DNA of 64,000 nucleotides from Nostoc linckia NIES-25. GTDB taxonomy: Bacteria; Cyanobacteriota; Cyanobacteriia; Cyanobacteriales; Nostocaceae. The stretch is from contig NZ_AP018222.1 in the NCBI RefSeq assembly GCF_002368035.1, positions 4,395,534 through 4,459,533 of the forward strand, written 5' to 3'. Below the pieces are notes generated by a model. The model had not been told where the DNA came from and ran no database searches. It was given only the letters and a program-made list of their open reading frames with translations. A program made the position numbers and the translations under genes. Shown piece after piece: positions 34,708-43,586 of the stretch. The stretch's first letter is position 1. Every line of letters begins with the position of its first letter.

Positions 34708-36189
34708 ATGTCTACTTTATCAGAAACTTCTATCCTGGCAGCAATCCTGGTGATAGCTTTAGGCATTTTGGGTTGGGGCTTTTATCGCGCTAGACCTTTT
34801 GGCAAGCTAGGAATCTTGGCCTGGTTACAGTCGGTGGTGTTGATGACTCCGTGGCTACTGTTTTTTGGATTATTTGCCGCCGGAATTTACATCAACATAG
34901 CAGGTATATTGTTCTTAGTTGTAGCTTCTGCTGGATTGTACATCTACTTGGGCAGCCAGTTACGCAAAGCTGGCCAAGATGCCATACTCAAGCAGCGGGC
35001 AACCGAAAGACTTGCGGCTGAGTCCTCCCCTGAAGAAAATTCGCCACAACCAACGGTAATAGAACTCAAACCCCAGATTCCACCAATACCAGAAGATGAC
35101 TTGAATGCAATTAAAGGTATTTTCGGTATCGATACATTTTTCGCCACAGAAACCATCCCGTACCAAGATGGGGCGATTTTTAAAGGCAATTTGCGGGGAG
35201 AACCAGAAGAAATTCACAATCGTTTGAGCGCAAGCTTGCGAGAACGGCTTGGCGATCGCTATCGCTTGTTTTTAGTGGAAAATACAGATGGCAGACCAGT
35301 AGTTATTGTTCTGCCCAGTCGCAACGATCCCCGGCCGATGCAGTTATCGCAAAAAGCTTTTGCAGGTATTCTTTTGGTAGCGACCATAGCCACAAATTTA
35401 GAAGCTGCGGGATTACTGCTGAATTTTGATTTCTTTACTAGTCCTGCAAGGTTCGCAGAAGCTTTGCCCATAGCTGCTGGCACATTTGCAATTTTAGTCG
35501 CTCACGAAATCGGTCATTGGTTACTTGCTCGCCGTCACCAAATCCGCCTTAGCTGGCCGTTCTTTCTACCTGCTGTGCAAATTGGTTCCTTTGGTGCAAT
35601 TACCCGCTTTGAATCTTTATTACCCAACCGCAAAGTATTATTTGATATCGCCTTGGCAGGGCCAGCCGCAGGTGGTATCGTTTCTTTGGGTATGCTGATT
35701 ACCGGCTTGCTGCTTTCCCACCCTGGTAGCTTATTTCAATTGCCAAATCAGTTTTTCCAAGGATCGATTTTGGTGGGAAGCTTGGCGCGAGTTGTCCTTG
35801 GTTCCGCCTTGCAGTCGTCTTTGGTAAGCGTTCATCCCTTGGTGGTGATTGGTTGGTTGGGGTTAGTAATTAACGCTTTGAACTTAATGCCGGCAGGACA
35901 ACTAGATGGTGGTCGTATTGTTCAGGCGATTTATGGACGTAAAACCGCTGGACGAGCCACTGTAGCAACTTTGATTTTACTGGTGCTAGTGTCTCTCGGT
36001 AATGTTCTGGCTATGTACTGGGCGTTCGTGATTTTCTTCTTGCAACGAGATTTAGAACGCCCCAGCTTGAATGAAATCACCGAACCCGATGATGCTAGAG
36101 CCGCTTTAGGTCTTTTGGCTTTATTCTTGATGATTACTACCCTTTTACCTTTGACTCCTGGCTTGGCTGGCCGCTTGGGCATAGGATAA
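34708..36189 (+). CDS. Site-2 protease family membrane metalloprotease (EGY-like)
   Basis: 493-aa intramembrane zinc protease. The active site HEIGHWLLARRH (HExxH) lies in a helix about halfway. LMPAGQLDGGR provides the second metal-ligand motif (family form LxPxxxLDG). At least seven hydrophobic segments are visible, and an N-terminal soluble region of about 100 residues (QPTVIELKPQIPPIPEDDL...) lies between TM2 and the protease core. Domain order resembles plastid EGY1 and cyanobacterial S2P homologues, which cleave membrane-bound regulators. The start at 34708 (MSTLSETS) avoids 40 non-family residues. Confidence 0.9.
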   Translation: MSTLSETSILAAILVIALGILGWGFYRARPFGKLGILAWLQSVVLMTPWLLFFGLFAAGIYINIAGILFLVVASAGLYIYLGSQLRKAGQDAILKQRATERLAAESSPEENSPQPTVIELKPQIPPIPEDDLNAIKGIFGIDTFFATETIPYQDGAIFKGNLRGEPEEIHNRLSASLRERLGDRYRLFLVENTDGRPVVIVLPSRNDPRPMQLSQKAFAGILLVATIATNLEAAGLLLNFDFFTSPARFAEALPIAAGTFAILVAHEIGHWLLARRHQIRLSWPFFLPAVQIGSFGAITRFESLLPNRKVLFDIALAGPAAGGIVSLGMLITGLLLSHPGSLFQLPNQFFQGSILVGSLARVVLGSALQSSLVSVHPLVVIGWLGLVINALNLMPAGQLDGGRIVQAIYGRKTAGRATVATLILLVLVSLGNVLAMYWAFVIFFLQRDLERPSLNEITEPDDARAALGLLALFLMITTLLPLTPGLAGRLGIG

Positions 36190-36190
36190 A

Positions 36191-36318
36191 TAGACTTCTT
36201 GCAGAAGTCGGGAAAAGGGGAAGGGGAAAAGGGGAAAGGTTTGGTATTTTCCCTTTCCCGAATAAAGATGAGTCCCTTTGACCACAAGAGTGCAAAAAGC
36301 ACTTTTGCAAGAGGTCTA
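36191..36318. mobile_element. Miniature inverted-repeat element, family A, copy 2
   Basis: Starts TAGACTTCTTGCAGAAGT and ends ACTTTTGCAAGAGGTCTA, imperfect inverted termini, with internal purine and pyrimidine blocks. With copy 3 in opposite orientation it brackets the SDR gene at 36532-37272. Confidence 0.8.
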
Positions 36319-36531
36319 ATCAGCTAAAACATATGTGATGACGACACATTCGTAAAGATGCGAGGAATCGTGTCTTGTGCAAATGGTGTATTCGCATTCA
36401 TTTTTCAAATGGGTATAAATTGCGATAAACGCTATAGTTCCTTCTAGGAGCGATCGCTAAATTTAACCTTGCTACAGTACTTTAACAACAGATAATCACT
36501 TTGGCGAACCAAAATACAACCAGATTTATCT
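36319..36531. promoter_or_regulatory. Upstream region of the FabG-like SDR gene
   Basis: A/T-rich stretch with one GCGATCGC at 36450-36457. No clear promoter was picked by eye. Confidence 0.3.
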
Positions 36532-37272
36532 ATGGCATCTTTAGTAGGAAAAGTTGCAATTATTACAGGTGCATCGCGGGGAATTGGACGAGCGATCGCA
36601 CTGAAGTTAGCTGGTAACGGCGCATCTATTGTCGTTAATTATGCTGGTAATGCAGGTAAAGCACAGGAAGTTGTTGCGGAAATTGAAAAATTGGGAGTAG
36701 AGGCGATCGCCCTCCAAGCTGATGTTAGCAAAGTACCCGACATTCAACGGTTATTTGAGCAAACACTCGAACGTTTTGGTAAAGTCGATATTTTGGTCAA
36801 CAATGCCGGAATCGCCTTCTATAAACCAATTAGTCAAGTGACAGAAGAAGAGTTTGACAAGATTTATGCCATTAATGTTAAAGGTACTTATTTTGCTTGC
36901 CAACAAGCCGCGCAACACTTGGCAGAAGGGGGACGGATTATCAACTTTTCCTCATCAACCACGGTGATGATGCTACCAACTTATAGTGCCTATGTAGCAA
37001 CCAAGGGTGCTGTCGAACAAATTACGCGGGTACTAGCTAAAGAATTGGGTGCAAAGGCGATCGCAGTCAATGTTATTTCTCCCGGCCCCACCGATACAGA
37101 ACTATTTCGAGAAGGCAAAACACAAGAACAAATAGACCGTTTAGCCCAAATGGCTGCTTTTGGCAAGCTGGGAGATGTGCAAGAAATTGCCGATGTAGTA
37201 GCATTTCTCGCTAGCGACGAAGCTAGATGGATTACTGGGCAAAACATTCGTGTAAACGGTGGAATCGCCTAA
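36532..37272 (+). CDS. FabG-like SDR oxidoreductase
   Basis: 246-aa classical SDR. TGASRGIG binds the cofactor, VNYAGNAGKAQ after beta-2 suggests NADPH, and NNAGIAFY, NFSSSTT (Ser) and YVATK (YxxxK) form the active site. It ends ITGQNIRVNGGIA, as in 3-oxoacyl-ACP reductase-like proteins. The lack of other fatty-acid genes nearby argues for a non-FASII role. It is flanked on both sides by miniature inverted-repeat elements in opposite orientation. Confidence 0.92.
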   Translation: MASLVGKVAIITGASRGIGRAIALKLAGNGASIVVNYAGNAGKAQEVVAEIEKLGVEAIALQADVSKVPDIQRLFEQTLERFGKVDILVNNAGIAFYKPISQVTEEEFDKIYAINVKGTYFACQQAAQHLAEGGRIINFSSSTTVMMLPTYSAYVATKGAVEQITRVLAKELGAKAIAVNVISPGPTDTELFREGKTQEQIDRLAQMAAFGKLGDVQEIADVVAFLASDEARWITGQNIRVNGGIA

Positions 37273-37292
37273 AGTTATTAGACTAAAGTTAT

Positions 37293-37410
37293 TAGACCTC
37301 TTGCAAAAGTGCTTTTTGTAAGAGGTGGTAAAAGGTTAAAGAGGAAAGGGAAAATAACAAACCTTTCCCCCTTTCCCCTTACCCTTTTCCCAACTTCTGC
37401 AAGAAGTCTA
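37293..37410. mobile_element. Miniature inverted-repeat element, family A, copy 3 (reverse orientation)
   Basis: Starts TAGACCTCTTGCAAAAGTGC and ends ACTTCTGCAAGAAGTCTA. It is the reverse-oriented counterpart of the copy at 36191-36318, and occupies most of the gap between the convergent SDR and GHL10 genes. Confidence 0.8.
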
Positions 37411-37469
37411 TTCTCGGCGAACCTTCACTAAAATTAAGCGATGCGTTCGCCGACAAGTTGTTAGGAAAA

Positions 37470-38723
37470 TTAAGTGGAAGGTTTCCAACCGACAAGTAAA
37501 TTCGGGTAAGTCGCTGGTGTGGGGAAAATTTTCTGGAAAGTAGTTTGACGATCTAGGGGCTTTTCTTTGCCCATGTTCCACAGAGTTTCATAGAAAAAGA
37601 AAGAGACTCCAGCAAAGTTGCGATCGCGTACTTTTTGCACTTGTGTCTGAATTTGTTGCATGGATATAGATCTATTTTTTAATCCAGCCAAAATGCCGAC
37701 ACTCACAGGAATATGACTCTTGGCAGCTTTCACTTCTGGGTACTCTAACTCACTAACAAAAACATTCAAATCATCGCGATAGATTTGCAAAACCAAATCT
37801 TCAACAATTCCCATCCGTTCCCACTTCTGCCAGTCTGCTAAAAAATATTCGTAAGAAAAACGCTGAGGATTGGGTGCAACAGAAACAATACAATCTTTTT
37901 TAGTGGCTTTGATGGCTGTGAATACCCGCTTCATAAAGTCGGTGATTTTGTTAGCTCTCCAACGTACCCATTCTGGATCTTTAAAGTTTTTAGATGGAGC
38001 TTGACCGCGGTGTTCTTTTTTATAAAGTGCCACGGTATAAGCATCGTATCCTAATTCCGAAGGTAAGCCAAAATGGTCGTCAAATTGAATGCCATCGATA
38101 TCGTAATTTCTAACAATTTCAACAATTAAATCTTGGATGAATTGTTGTACTTCTGGACGAAAGGGACTTAGCCAAACTCGATTATGTGTGCCTTCTTTAA
38201 CAATCCGCGTCCCATCGCTGCGATTGGTGAGCCATTGGGGACGATTCTTAGCCAATAGGGAATCCGCTGGCGCCATGAAGCCAAATTCAAACCAAGGAAT
38301 GACTGTTAACCCTTTTTGGTGTCCCACATCCACAATTTCTTTGAGAATGTCTCGCCCTTTCAGCCCTGGTGTGGGGTCGATCGCTCGTCCAATTACTTTG
38401 GCTGCAACTTTACTAGGATACAGTGTATAACCCCAATTCCAAACAGCTGGGTATACGGTGTTAAAATTGAGTTCATCAAGGCGTTGTAAAGATCCCTTAA
38501 GGCGATCGCGCTCAAATAACACATCACTATCAATATTTGTTAACCACACTCCCCTTAACTCAGACGCCGGTAATCTCTGAGGAACAGTTTGAGCGTTTAA
38601 GGGCAACGATAACATCACCGTAGCTACCACACTTAAGGTAGCCATAAGGAGAAATAACCCCGACTTTCTGCCTTGGCGAATATTCCAAAACCCAACACAC
38701 CACTTTATAAACCTTTTCATCAT
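37470..38723 (-). CDS. GHL10 (DUF187) glycoside hydrolase-like exported protein
   Basis: 417 aa with an N-terminal signal anchor (FLLMATLSVVATVMLSLPLNAQ). The catalytic-type (beta/alpha)8 domain opens ELRGVWLTNIDSDVL and includes YPAVWNWGYTLYPS, WLSPFRPEVQQ and YDIDGIQFDDHFG, where acidic residues sit at expected strand ends. This is the GHL10/DUF187 family of probable cell-wall or polysaccharide hydrolases, periplasmic or secreted. The substrate is unknown. Confidence 0.88.
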   Translation of the reverse strand: MMKRFIKWCVGFWNIRQGRKSGLFLLMATLSVVATVMLSLPLNAQTVPQRLPASELRGVWLTNIDSDVLFERDRLKGSLQRLDELNFNTVYPAVWNWGYTLYPSKVAAKVIGRAIDPTPGLKGRDILKEIVDVGHQKGLTVIPWFEFGFMAPADSLLAKNRPQWLTNRSDGTRIVKEGTHNRVWLSPFRPEVQQFIQDLIVEIVRNYDIDGIQFDDHFGLPSELGYDAYTVALYKKEHRGQAPSKNFKDPEWVRWRANKITDFMKRVFTAIKATKKDCIVSVAPNPQRFSYEYFLADWQKWERMGIVEDLVLQIYRDDLNVFVSELEYPEVKAAKSHIPVSVGILAGLKNRSISMQQIQTQVQKVRDRNFAGVSFFFYETLWNMGKEKPLDRQTTFQKIFPTPATYPNLLVGWKPST

Positions 38724-38770
38724 CTACCACAGGTACGATAAAATTATCGTTTCGATTGTATGCCCAATAT

Positions 38771-38892
38771 GGGGCATTGGGCATGGGGTATGAGAATAGG
38801 ACAAGGGGGCATGGGAAAAGGGAAAGGGGTAAGGGGAAAAGGGGAAAGATTAAATTTATTCCTTTTCCCTTTTCCCTTTAACCTTTTCCCCT
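38771..38892. repeat. Purine/pyrimidine inverted repeat, family B, copy 2
   Basis: Shares GGGAAAGGGG blocks, the core AAAGATTAAATTTATTCC and TTTTCCC blocks with 10752-10854. It lies between two minus-strand genes. Confidence 0.6.
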
Positions 38893-38946
38893 GTTCCGCA
38901 TCTCCCTTTCTCCCCATCTCCCCACCTCCCCAGTAAAGAGTCCCCA

Positions 38947-40077
38947 TTATTGACCGCTAGCTGTAATCTGATTCCAAGCTTTAAGTACTACTTGTAAATT
39001 GCTTGGCAGATTATTTTGAGAAATATCGTTGTACTGAACTGTATTTTTTTGGCTGGTGAGAGTGTAGGTGATATAGTCAGCAGCACCGCCGGGTGCTGGG
39101 TAACTCAGATTGCGGTATTGAGTAAATTTATAGCGTTCTAGCGATCGCAAAAATTGTCGCACCTGTTGTACAGAAACACGGCGAACGCTACGTTCTGAAT
39201 CATTAGCATCACCAATCCGCACGCGAATCAATTGCCCATTTTTGAGTAAAACAGTCTCGTAGGTTCTACCAGCAAATCCCCCACTGGAAATTTGTCGAAA
39301 TACTATATCTCGATCCAAAGGTGGCGGTAACTCGCTGGCTGGAATTGTCACAGGTGTTAATGTACTTTGGTTAGGCTTTTGATTAAGCCTAACTATCGAA
39401 CCTGTTTGATTAGTGTGATAAACCAAGGTTTTTTCCCGTCCGCCAACAACTACCCGCCAGCCTGGTACTAAGGCTTGGGTACAGAATTCATCAACCTCAG
39501 CTAATTCTAAACAGCCATTTCTCCAAGTTTGCTGTTGAGACTCAACAATTGTTAGCTGGGAAATTGGTTGTTGCAAACGTCTAGATGCAACCTGCAAAAC
39601 AGCATTTTTTACAGATGTGGGTAATTTATCTGAAGGATTATTTGTCGAAGCTAAACGTAGCGATCGCCCGTTGTTATTAGTATGATAAACCCAATTTTGT
39701 TTGCCGTTAGATACCACAACCCGCCAACCAGTAACTAAGGCTTCTGTGCAGGCTTCATCAGGTTGAGGTAATTCTAAGCAACCATTACCCCAAGTACGTT
39801 GATTATAGTCAGTAATTTTCAGTTCTCTAATCGAAATTCCCTCTCTGCCAGCTAAATCTTGCAGCACGGCGTTAGCTACTGGACGCGGCAAGCGATTTGA
39901 TTTAATATTGTCTTTAGAAACATCACTGCTCGTTTCTAACGATAAATTTCCAGAAGCCGCTGTGGCATCTTTGATGACTGTTAAACCGCTGGTAACAGAT
40001 AAAATACCAGTCAAAACCAAAGCCGTAAAAATTCGTGCTTTATTTGTGCTAAAATAGTTTTTCACCACGATCTTCAT
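38947..40077 (-). CDS. Exported cyanobacterial protein with a duplicated ~75-aa domain
   Basis: 376 aa. The N-terminal hydrophobic segment (IFTALVLTGILSVTSGLTV) is a signal peptide or anchor. Two tandem copies of a domain follow. Copy 1 (about residues 68-145) runs from VLQDLAGREGISI through WGNGCLELP, ACTEALVTGWRVVV to WVYHTNNNGRSLRL. Copy 2 (about 157-230) runs from VLQVASRRLQQPI through WRNGCLELAE, FCTQALVPGWRVVV to LVYHTNQTGS. Each has one Cys pair that could form a disulphide. The C-terminal region (about 255-376) is a different domain with VRIGDANDSERSVRRVSV. Not recognised by function; periplasmic location inferred. Confidence 0.75.
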   Translation of the reverse strand: MKIVVKNYFSTNKARIFTALVLTGILSVTSGLTVIKDATAASGNLSLETSSDVSKDNIKSNRLPRPVANAVLQDLAGREGISIRELKITDYNQRTWGNGCLELPQPDEACTEALVTGWRVVVSNGKQNWVYHTNNNGRSLRLASTNNPSDKLPTSVKNAVLQVASRRLQQPISQLTIVESQQQTWRNGCLELAEVDEFCTQALVPGWRVVVGGREKTLVYHTNQTGSIVRLNQKPNQSTLTPVTIPASELPPPLDRDIVFRQISSGGFAGRTYETVLLKNGQLIRVRIGDANDSERSVRRVSVQQVRQFLRSLERYKFTQYRNLSYPAPGGAADYITYTLTSQKNTVQYNDISQNNLPSNLQVVLKAWNQITASGQ

Positions 40078-40781
40078 ACTAATATACTGCTATTAGTCAA
40101 TAGTTATAAGACTAATAAATAATATCGAGCAACTCAGGACAAAAAACTATATAATCCCAGAACTTCATTAGTTGGGATTAGCTTAATATTTGTCTTTTGA
40201 AGCAGATATAAAGACAGACGCTAATGTAATGATTCTTTGTTCCTGAACTAGACTCGACCTAAATCAAAGAACGTCAACCTTAGACGTGATTTATAAAGTA
40301 AACCTTAAATTGTAGGGTGCGTTATAGCAACGCTTAACGCACCGAGAAACATGGTGCCCTGCGGCTGATTCTTACTCTCTTAAACTCTCAAATCCTTGCA
40401 CAGCCGTAACACACCCTACCTTAATATTTACTTCAGGACTTACGCAAAAGATAACGAAAGTAGCGGTAATTCATGAATTACCGCTACGCTTGAATAAGGT
40501 TTTCAATCACATCTTGCGTAAGTCCTGTACTTTATAAATAGGCTCTTACTATCTGCCAATATGCACGACTTTGCAGCAAATTGCAATTCACATGCCCCCT
40601 TACCCTGCCTTAAGTCAAACACCAATTGACGTTACTTCGATGGGATTCCTGACTTATGAATGTAAAGAAAAATTTCTATTTATTGAGCGAAACACACACT
40701 CAGCACACCAACCCCCACTCCGCACAGACGCTATTAATCGCGTCTCTACACGCTCCCTACTCCGTATTTTTCCCAAACAGA
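40078..40781. other. Intergenic region with palindromes and a miniature element
   Basis: About 700 bp. A GGTGCGTTA...TAACGCACC repeat lies near 40315-40345, a family C element at 40434-40527, and a GACGCTATTAATCGCGTCTC palindrome near 40727-40747. No gene was recognised. Confidence 0.6.
40434..40527. mobile_element. Miniature inverted-repeat element, family C, copy 1
   Basis: 94 bp ending in CAGGACTTACGCAA and its complement TTGCGTAAGTCCTG, with a central palindrome TAGCGGTAATTCATGAATTA. The inverted copy at 47102-47221 has an extra insertion in its centre. Confidence 0.85.
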
Positions 40782-41285
40782 TTAGGCGCTAATCGCTTGT
40801 TGTTCGGGTTCGACTAACCGATCGTTAGGCACATCAAATCTAATGGTAGTAGATGCCCAATCTTTGAAATCGGGCGCTAACCAGACTAGCTTGCAGAGAA
40901 TTTCGTCATTAACCCACAACACCAAGGGAAACTTAAACTGTTTGCGAAACTCATCTCGCATGATGTTGGTACTGATGATTAGTTGATTGATAGCCTCTAC
41001 AGATTCTAAACCTCGTACCATCAAAGCTTCCGGTTGAGTAGCACCAATTGTATTGGCAATGGGCGTATACAACGTATCAGCCCCAGGTGTAAGTAGGATT
41101 TCTGGGATGTCGGCTGATGAAAATTCTGTTAACCAATTTAGGACTTGCTGCTGTCTTTCAACACTGTTACAACACGCTAAAATCAGTGAAAACTCTCCAG
41201 CAGAAACCATCATTGCTCTTGCGAGCCTTTTAGTGGTTGCTGTGCTGCTAACTGTAGCGTTTTCTGAATTAGTTAAGCCGATCAT
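40782..41285 (-). CDS. Stand-alone copy of the N-terminal domain of cyanobacterial TPR/NTPase-type proteins
   Basis: 167 aa. The segment RLARAMMVSAGEFSLILACCN, then TLYTPIANTIGATQPEALMV, RGLESVEAINQLI, MRDEFRKQFKFPLVLWVNDE and LVWLAPDFKDWASTTIRF resembles the N-terminal domain (about 170 aa) that in many Nostoc proteins precedes TPR repeats. Here it stops right after the domain, with no TPR sequence downstream. It is either a truncated gene or a free-standing regulator. The family resemblance is from recollection. Confidence 0.6.
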   Translation of the reverse strand: MIGLTNSENATVSSTATTKRLARAMMVSAGEFSLILACCNSVERQQQVLNWLTEFSSADIPEILLTPGADTLYTPIANTIGATQPEALMVRGLESVEAINQLIISTNIMRDEFRKQFKFPLVLWVNDEILCKLVWLAPDFKDWASTTIRFDVPNDRLVEPEQQAISA

Positions 41286-42208
41286 TTATAAAATCCTGCT
41301 TTGAGATTAAAAATAGCGGATCGTTATTTCAGTTATTCTACCCTATTGATTTTTACTTAAAAGTGTTAAAGGATAATTTGGATGGAATTTATTGCATGAA
41401 TTTTAACATAATTTTATAGTTGCTTCAAATAAGAATAATATTGTAAATCTTCGCAAATTTATAATTCAGGATTAATGTAAAGATAACATCAACACTTGAT
41501 TAAATAAAAAGGGTAAATGCCTAAAATTAGTACTTGCATGATTACTCTCTCCTCTATAGATTTTCGCATATGGCATTAATTAAGTAATTTATTCTTATAG
41601 TCTAGTTAAAATATATACTCAGCATAAGTTCAATAATAAACGTTGGCAAGTGGCAGAAATTTATCGCAATGTTGGGGAGCATAGCTAGCAGTTCCCATTA
41701 GTTTGTAGCTTATTGAAATAGAAACATCTTCCTCCATCTGGTTGATAAGTAGGTGGACGCAATTATCTAGAAGACGCATTTCGACTTCTCCCAAGGGGAG
41801 ACGCTACGCGTAGCAAGATCCCGGAGGGTACGCTCAATGCTCGGTAAGCTTATTCCAAGAGGGTTGAGTTTCGACTACGCGGTAATCGAGCGTTCGCGTA
41901 GCGTCTCGTAGAGAAGTCGAGATTCAACTTCCGCGCAGTCGAAACCCGGCGAGATCGAGTTAGCTTTAATTTAGTCCTTCTACTTAGAATTTCACCTCAT
42001 ACCTATACACACCTAAAGGCGCATAGCTGCCACTACAAGCGATTCATTAGTTGCCAAGATTTTTTACAAATCTCGTGTGAGTCATCCATTTGATAGAACT
42101 ATAGATTAAAGATGTCGCCCCGTTAGTCAGAGGACACGGCATTTTTAGCTTTCTAAGATTGGTTCAGAACGTCAGAGCATAACAATTCATGCACGATCTG
42201 GAGGGAAA
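41286..42208. other. Intergenic region with a long miniature element
   Basis: About 920 bp containing one 241-bp family D element (41746-41986). The rest is A/T-rich with no recognised gene or RNA. Confidence 0.6.
41746..41986. mobile_element. Inverted-repeat element, family D, copy 1
   Basis: Starts TAAGTAGGTGGACGCAATTA and ends TTTAATTTAGTCCTTCTACTTA, imperfect inverted ends. The inside is built of palindromic blocks such as GACTTCTCCCAAGGGGAGAC, ACGCTACGCGTAGC and TCGACTACGCGG. It has no coding capacity. A longer copy is at 58973-59280. Confidence 0.85.
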
Positions 42209-42616
42209 ATGGAACGCGATGAGTTTATTAGACAGGTGCAAAATCGCGCTCATCTCAGTTCGCGTGGTGATGCAGAACTGGCAACCCGCGCGACTTTGGA
42301 AACGCTAGCACAACGGTTAGCTGGGGATGAGCCTTTAAATGCCGCAGCCCAATTGCCAAGGGGCATTGCAGAATATATGCGACATGAATATGCAGGTGCT
42401 GGCGATCGCTTTTCTATTGATGAATTTTTCGAGCGAGTCAGTCAAAGAGAAAGTGTAGAGCTTGCAGATGCCGTTCGCCATGCCCGTGTAGTTATTGAGG
42501 TATTGAGTCAAGCGATTAGCAGAGGTGAAATCGATGATATTCGCTCTCAACTGCCATCGGAATTCGATCCATTGTTTGAAGCGGGCAGTGAAGGGCGAAT
42601 GCGGATAAATACTTAA
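42209..42616 (+). CDS. DUF2267 domain protein
   Basis: 135-aa helical protein. MERDEFIRQVQNRA, ATLETLAQRLAGDEP, LPRGIAEYM and FSIDEFFERV are DUF2267 hallmarks. The biochemical role is unknown; in other bacteria these genes often accompany stress or redox genes. The ATG at 42209 follows GGAGG at 42200-42204. The following phosphoribosyltransferase gene starts 32 nt later, so the two form an operon. Confidence 0.88.
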   Translation: MERDEFIRQVQNRAHLSSRGDAELATRATLETLAQRLAGDEPLNAAAQLPRGIAEYMRHEYAGAGDRFSIDEFFERVSQRESVELADAVRHARVVIEVLSQAISRGEIDDIRSQLPSEFDPLFEAGSEGRMRINT

Positions 42617-42648
42617 AAATTTTATAAATTCATTAGGAGTGTTACACC

Positions 42649-43311
42649 ATGCTATTCAAAGACAGGAGGTTTGCAGGTCAACTTTTAGCTAAGGAGTTAG
42701 CTACCTATGCTAATCGCTCAGATGTTGTGGTTTTAGGGCTACCAAGAGGTGGCGTACCCGTAGCCTTTGAGGTTGCTAAAGCCTTAAATGCTCCCTTAGA
42801 TGTTTTGGTGGTACGTAAATTGGGCGTACCCGATGAACAAGAATTAGCAATGGGAGCGATCGCTGCTGGCGGTGTGCGGATACTCAATAAACATATTATC
42901 AACGTGGCGAAGATCTCCGACGAAGTAATTGCCAGGGTAGCAGTGCAAGAAGAACGAGAGTTAGAGCGCCGGGAAAAGCTTTATCGAGGCGATCGCCCTT
43001 TTCCAGACTTACGCAGACGCACTGTCATCTTGGTAGATGATGGTTTAGCCACAGGTGCAACTATGTGGGCTGCTGCTGTAGCCGTGCGAAAACAACAACC
43101 AGCTGCGATTGTAATTGCTGTACCCGTAGCTGCACCTGAAACTTGTGAACAGTTAGAACCCGAAGTAGACCAAATCGCTTGCATCTCCAAACCCAGCCCT
43201 TTCTACAGCGTTGGTCTTTGGTACGAAAAGTTTCCCCAAACTACAGATGAAGAAGTCCGAGAATTACTGACAAAAGCAGCAAATAATGGTCAACCATTGT
43301 TTGCTGGGTGA
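42649..43311 (+). CDS. Phosphoribosyltransferase family protein
   Basis: 220-aa type I PRTase-like protein. The PRPP loop is VILVDDGLATGATM, with an N-terminal LGLPRGGVPVAFEVA and VLVVRKLGVPDEQELAMGAI typical of the COG1926 group that often sits next to hydrolase or DUF2267 genes. The acceptor base is unknown. Ribosome binding site TTAGGAG at 42632-42638. Operonic with the DUF2267 gene. Confidence 0.9.
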   Translation: MLFKDRRFAGQLLAKELATYANRSDVVVLGLPRGGVPVAFEVAKALNAPLDVLVVRKLGVPDEQELAMGAIAAGGVRILNKHIINVAKISDEVIARVAVQEERELERREKLYRGDRPFPDLRRRTVILVDDGLATGATMWAAAVAVRKQQPAAIVIAVPVAAPETCEQLEPEVDQIACISKPSPFYSVGLWYEKFPQTTDEEVRELLTKAANNGQPLFAG

Positions 43312-43322
43312 GAGGAAGTGTT

Positions 43323-43390
43323 GAGTTAGGAGTTAGGAGTTAGGAGTTGGGAGTTAGGAGTTGGGAGTTAGGAGTTAGGAGTTAGGAGTT
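43323..43390. repeat. Tandem heptamer repeat (GAGTTAG/GAGTTGG)n
   Basis: About nine 7-mer units with occasional GAGTTGG variants, related to the arrays near lptB at 12119 and 12421. Confidence 0.85.
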
Positions 43391-43586
43391 ATTATTCTCT
43401 CCTGTGCCTCTCTGTTCCCATACCCAATGCCCCATGCCCCATGCCCCATACCAAATGACAGGATGACGCTGGCTGAACAAGCGATTAAACTATTGATAAT
43501 ATGAAATGTTGCTTTTAGCACCTCTTACATAAATTTAATTGCATTGTGAAATCTAACATCTCATCCCGTTATATCTAATACTAATT

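Noticed and set aside
40434..40527. Riboswitch or sRNA
   Set aside because: The dyad is explained by terminal inverted repeats shared with 47102-47221, typical of a miniature element.
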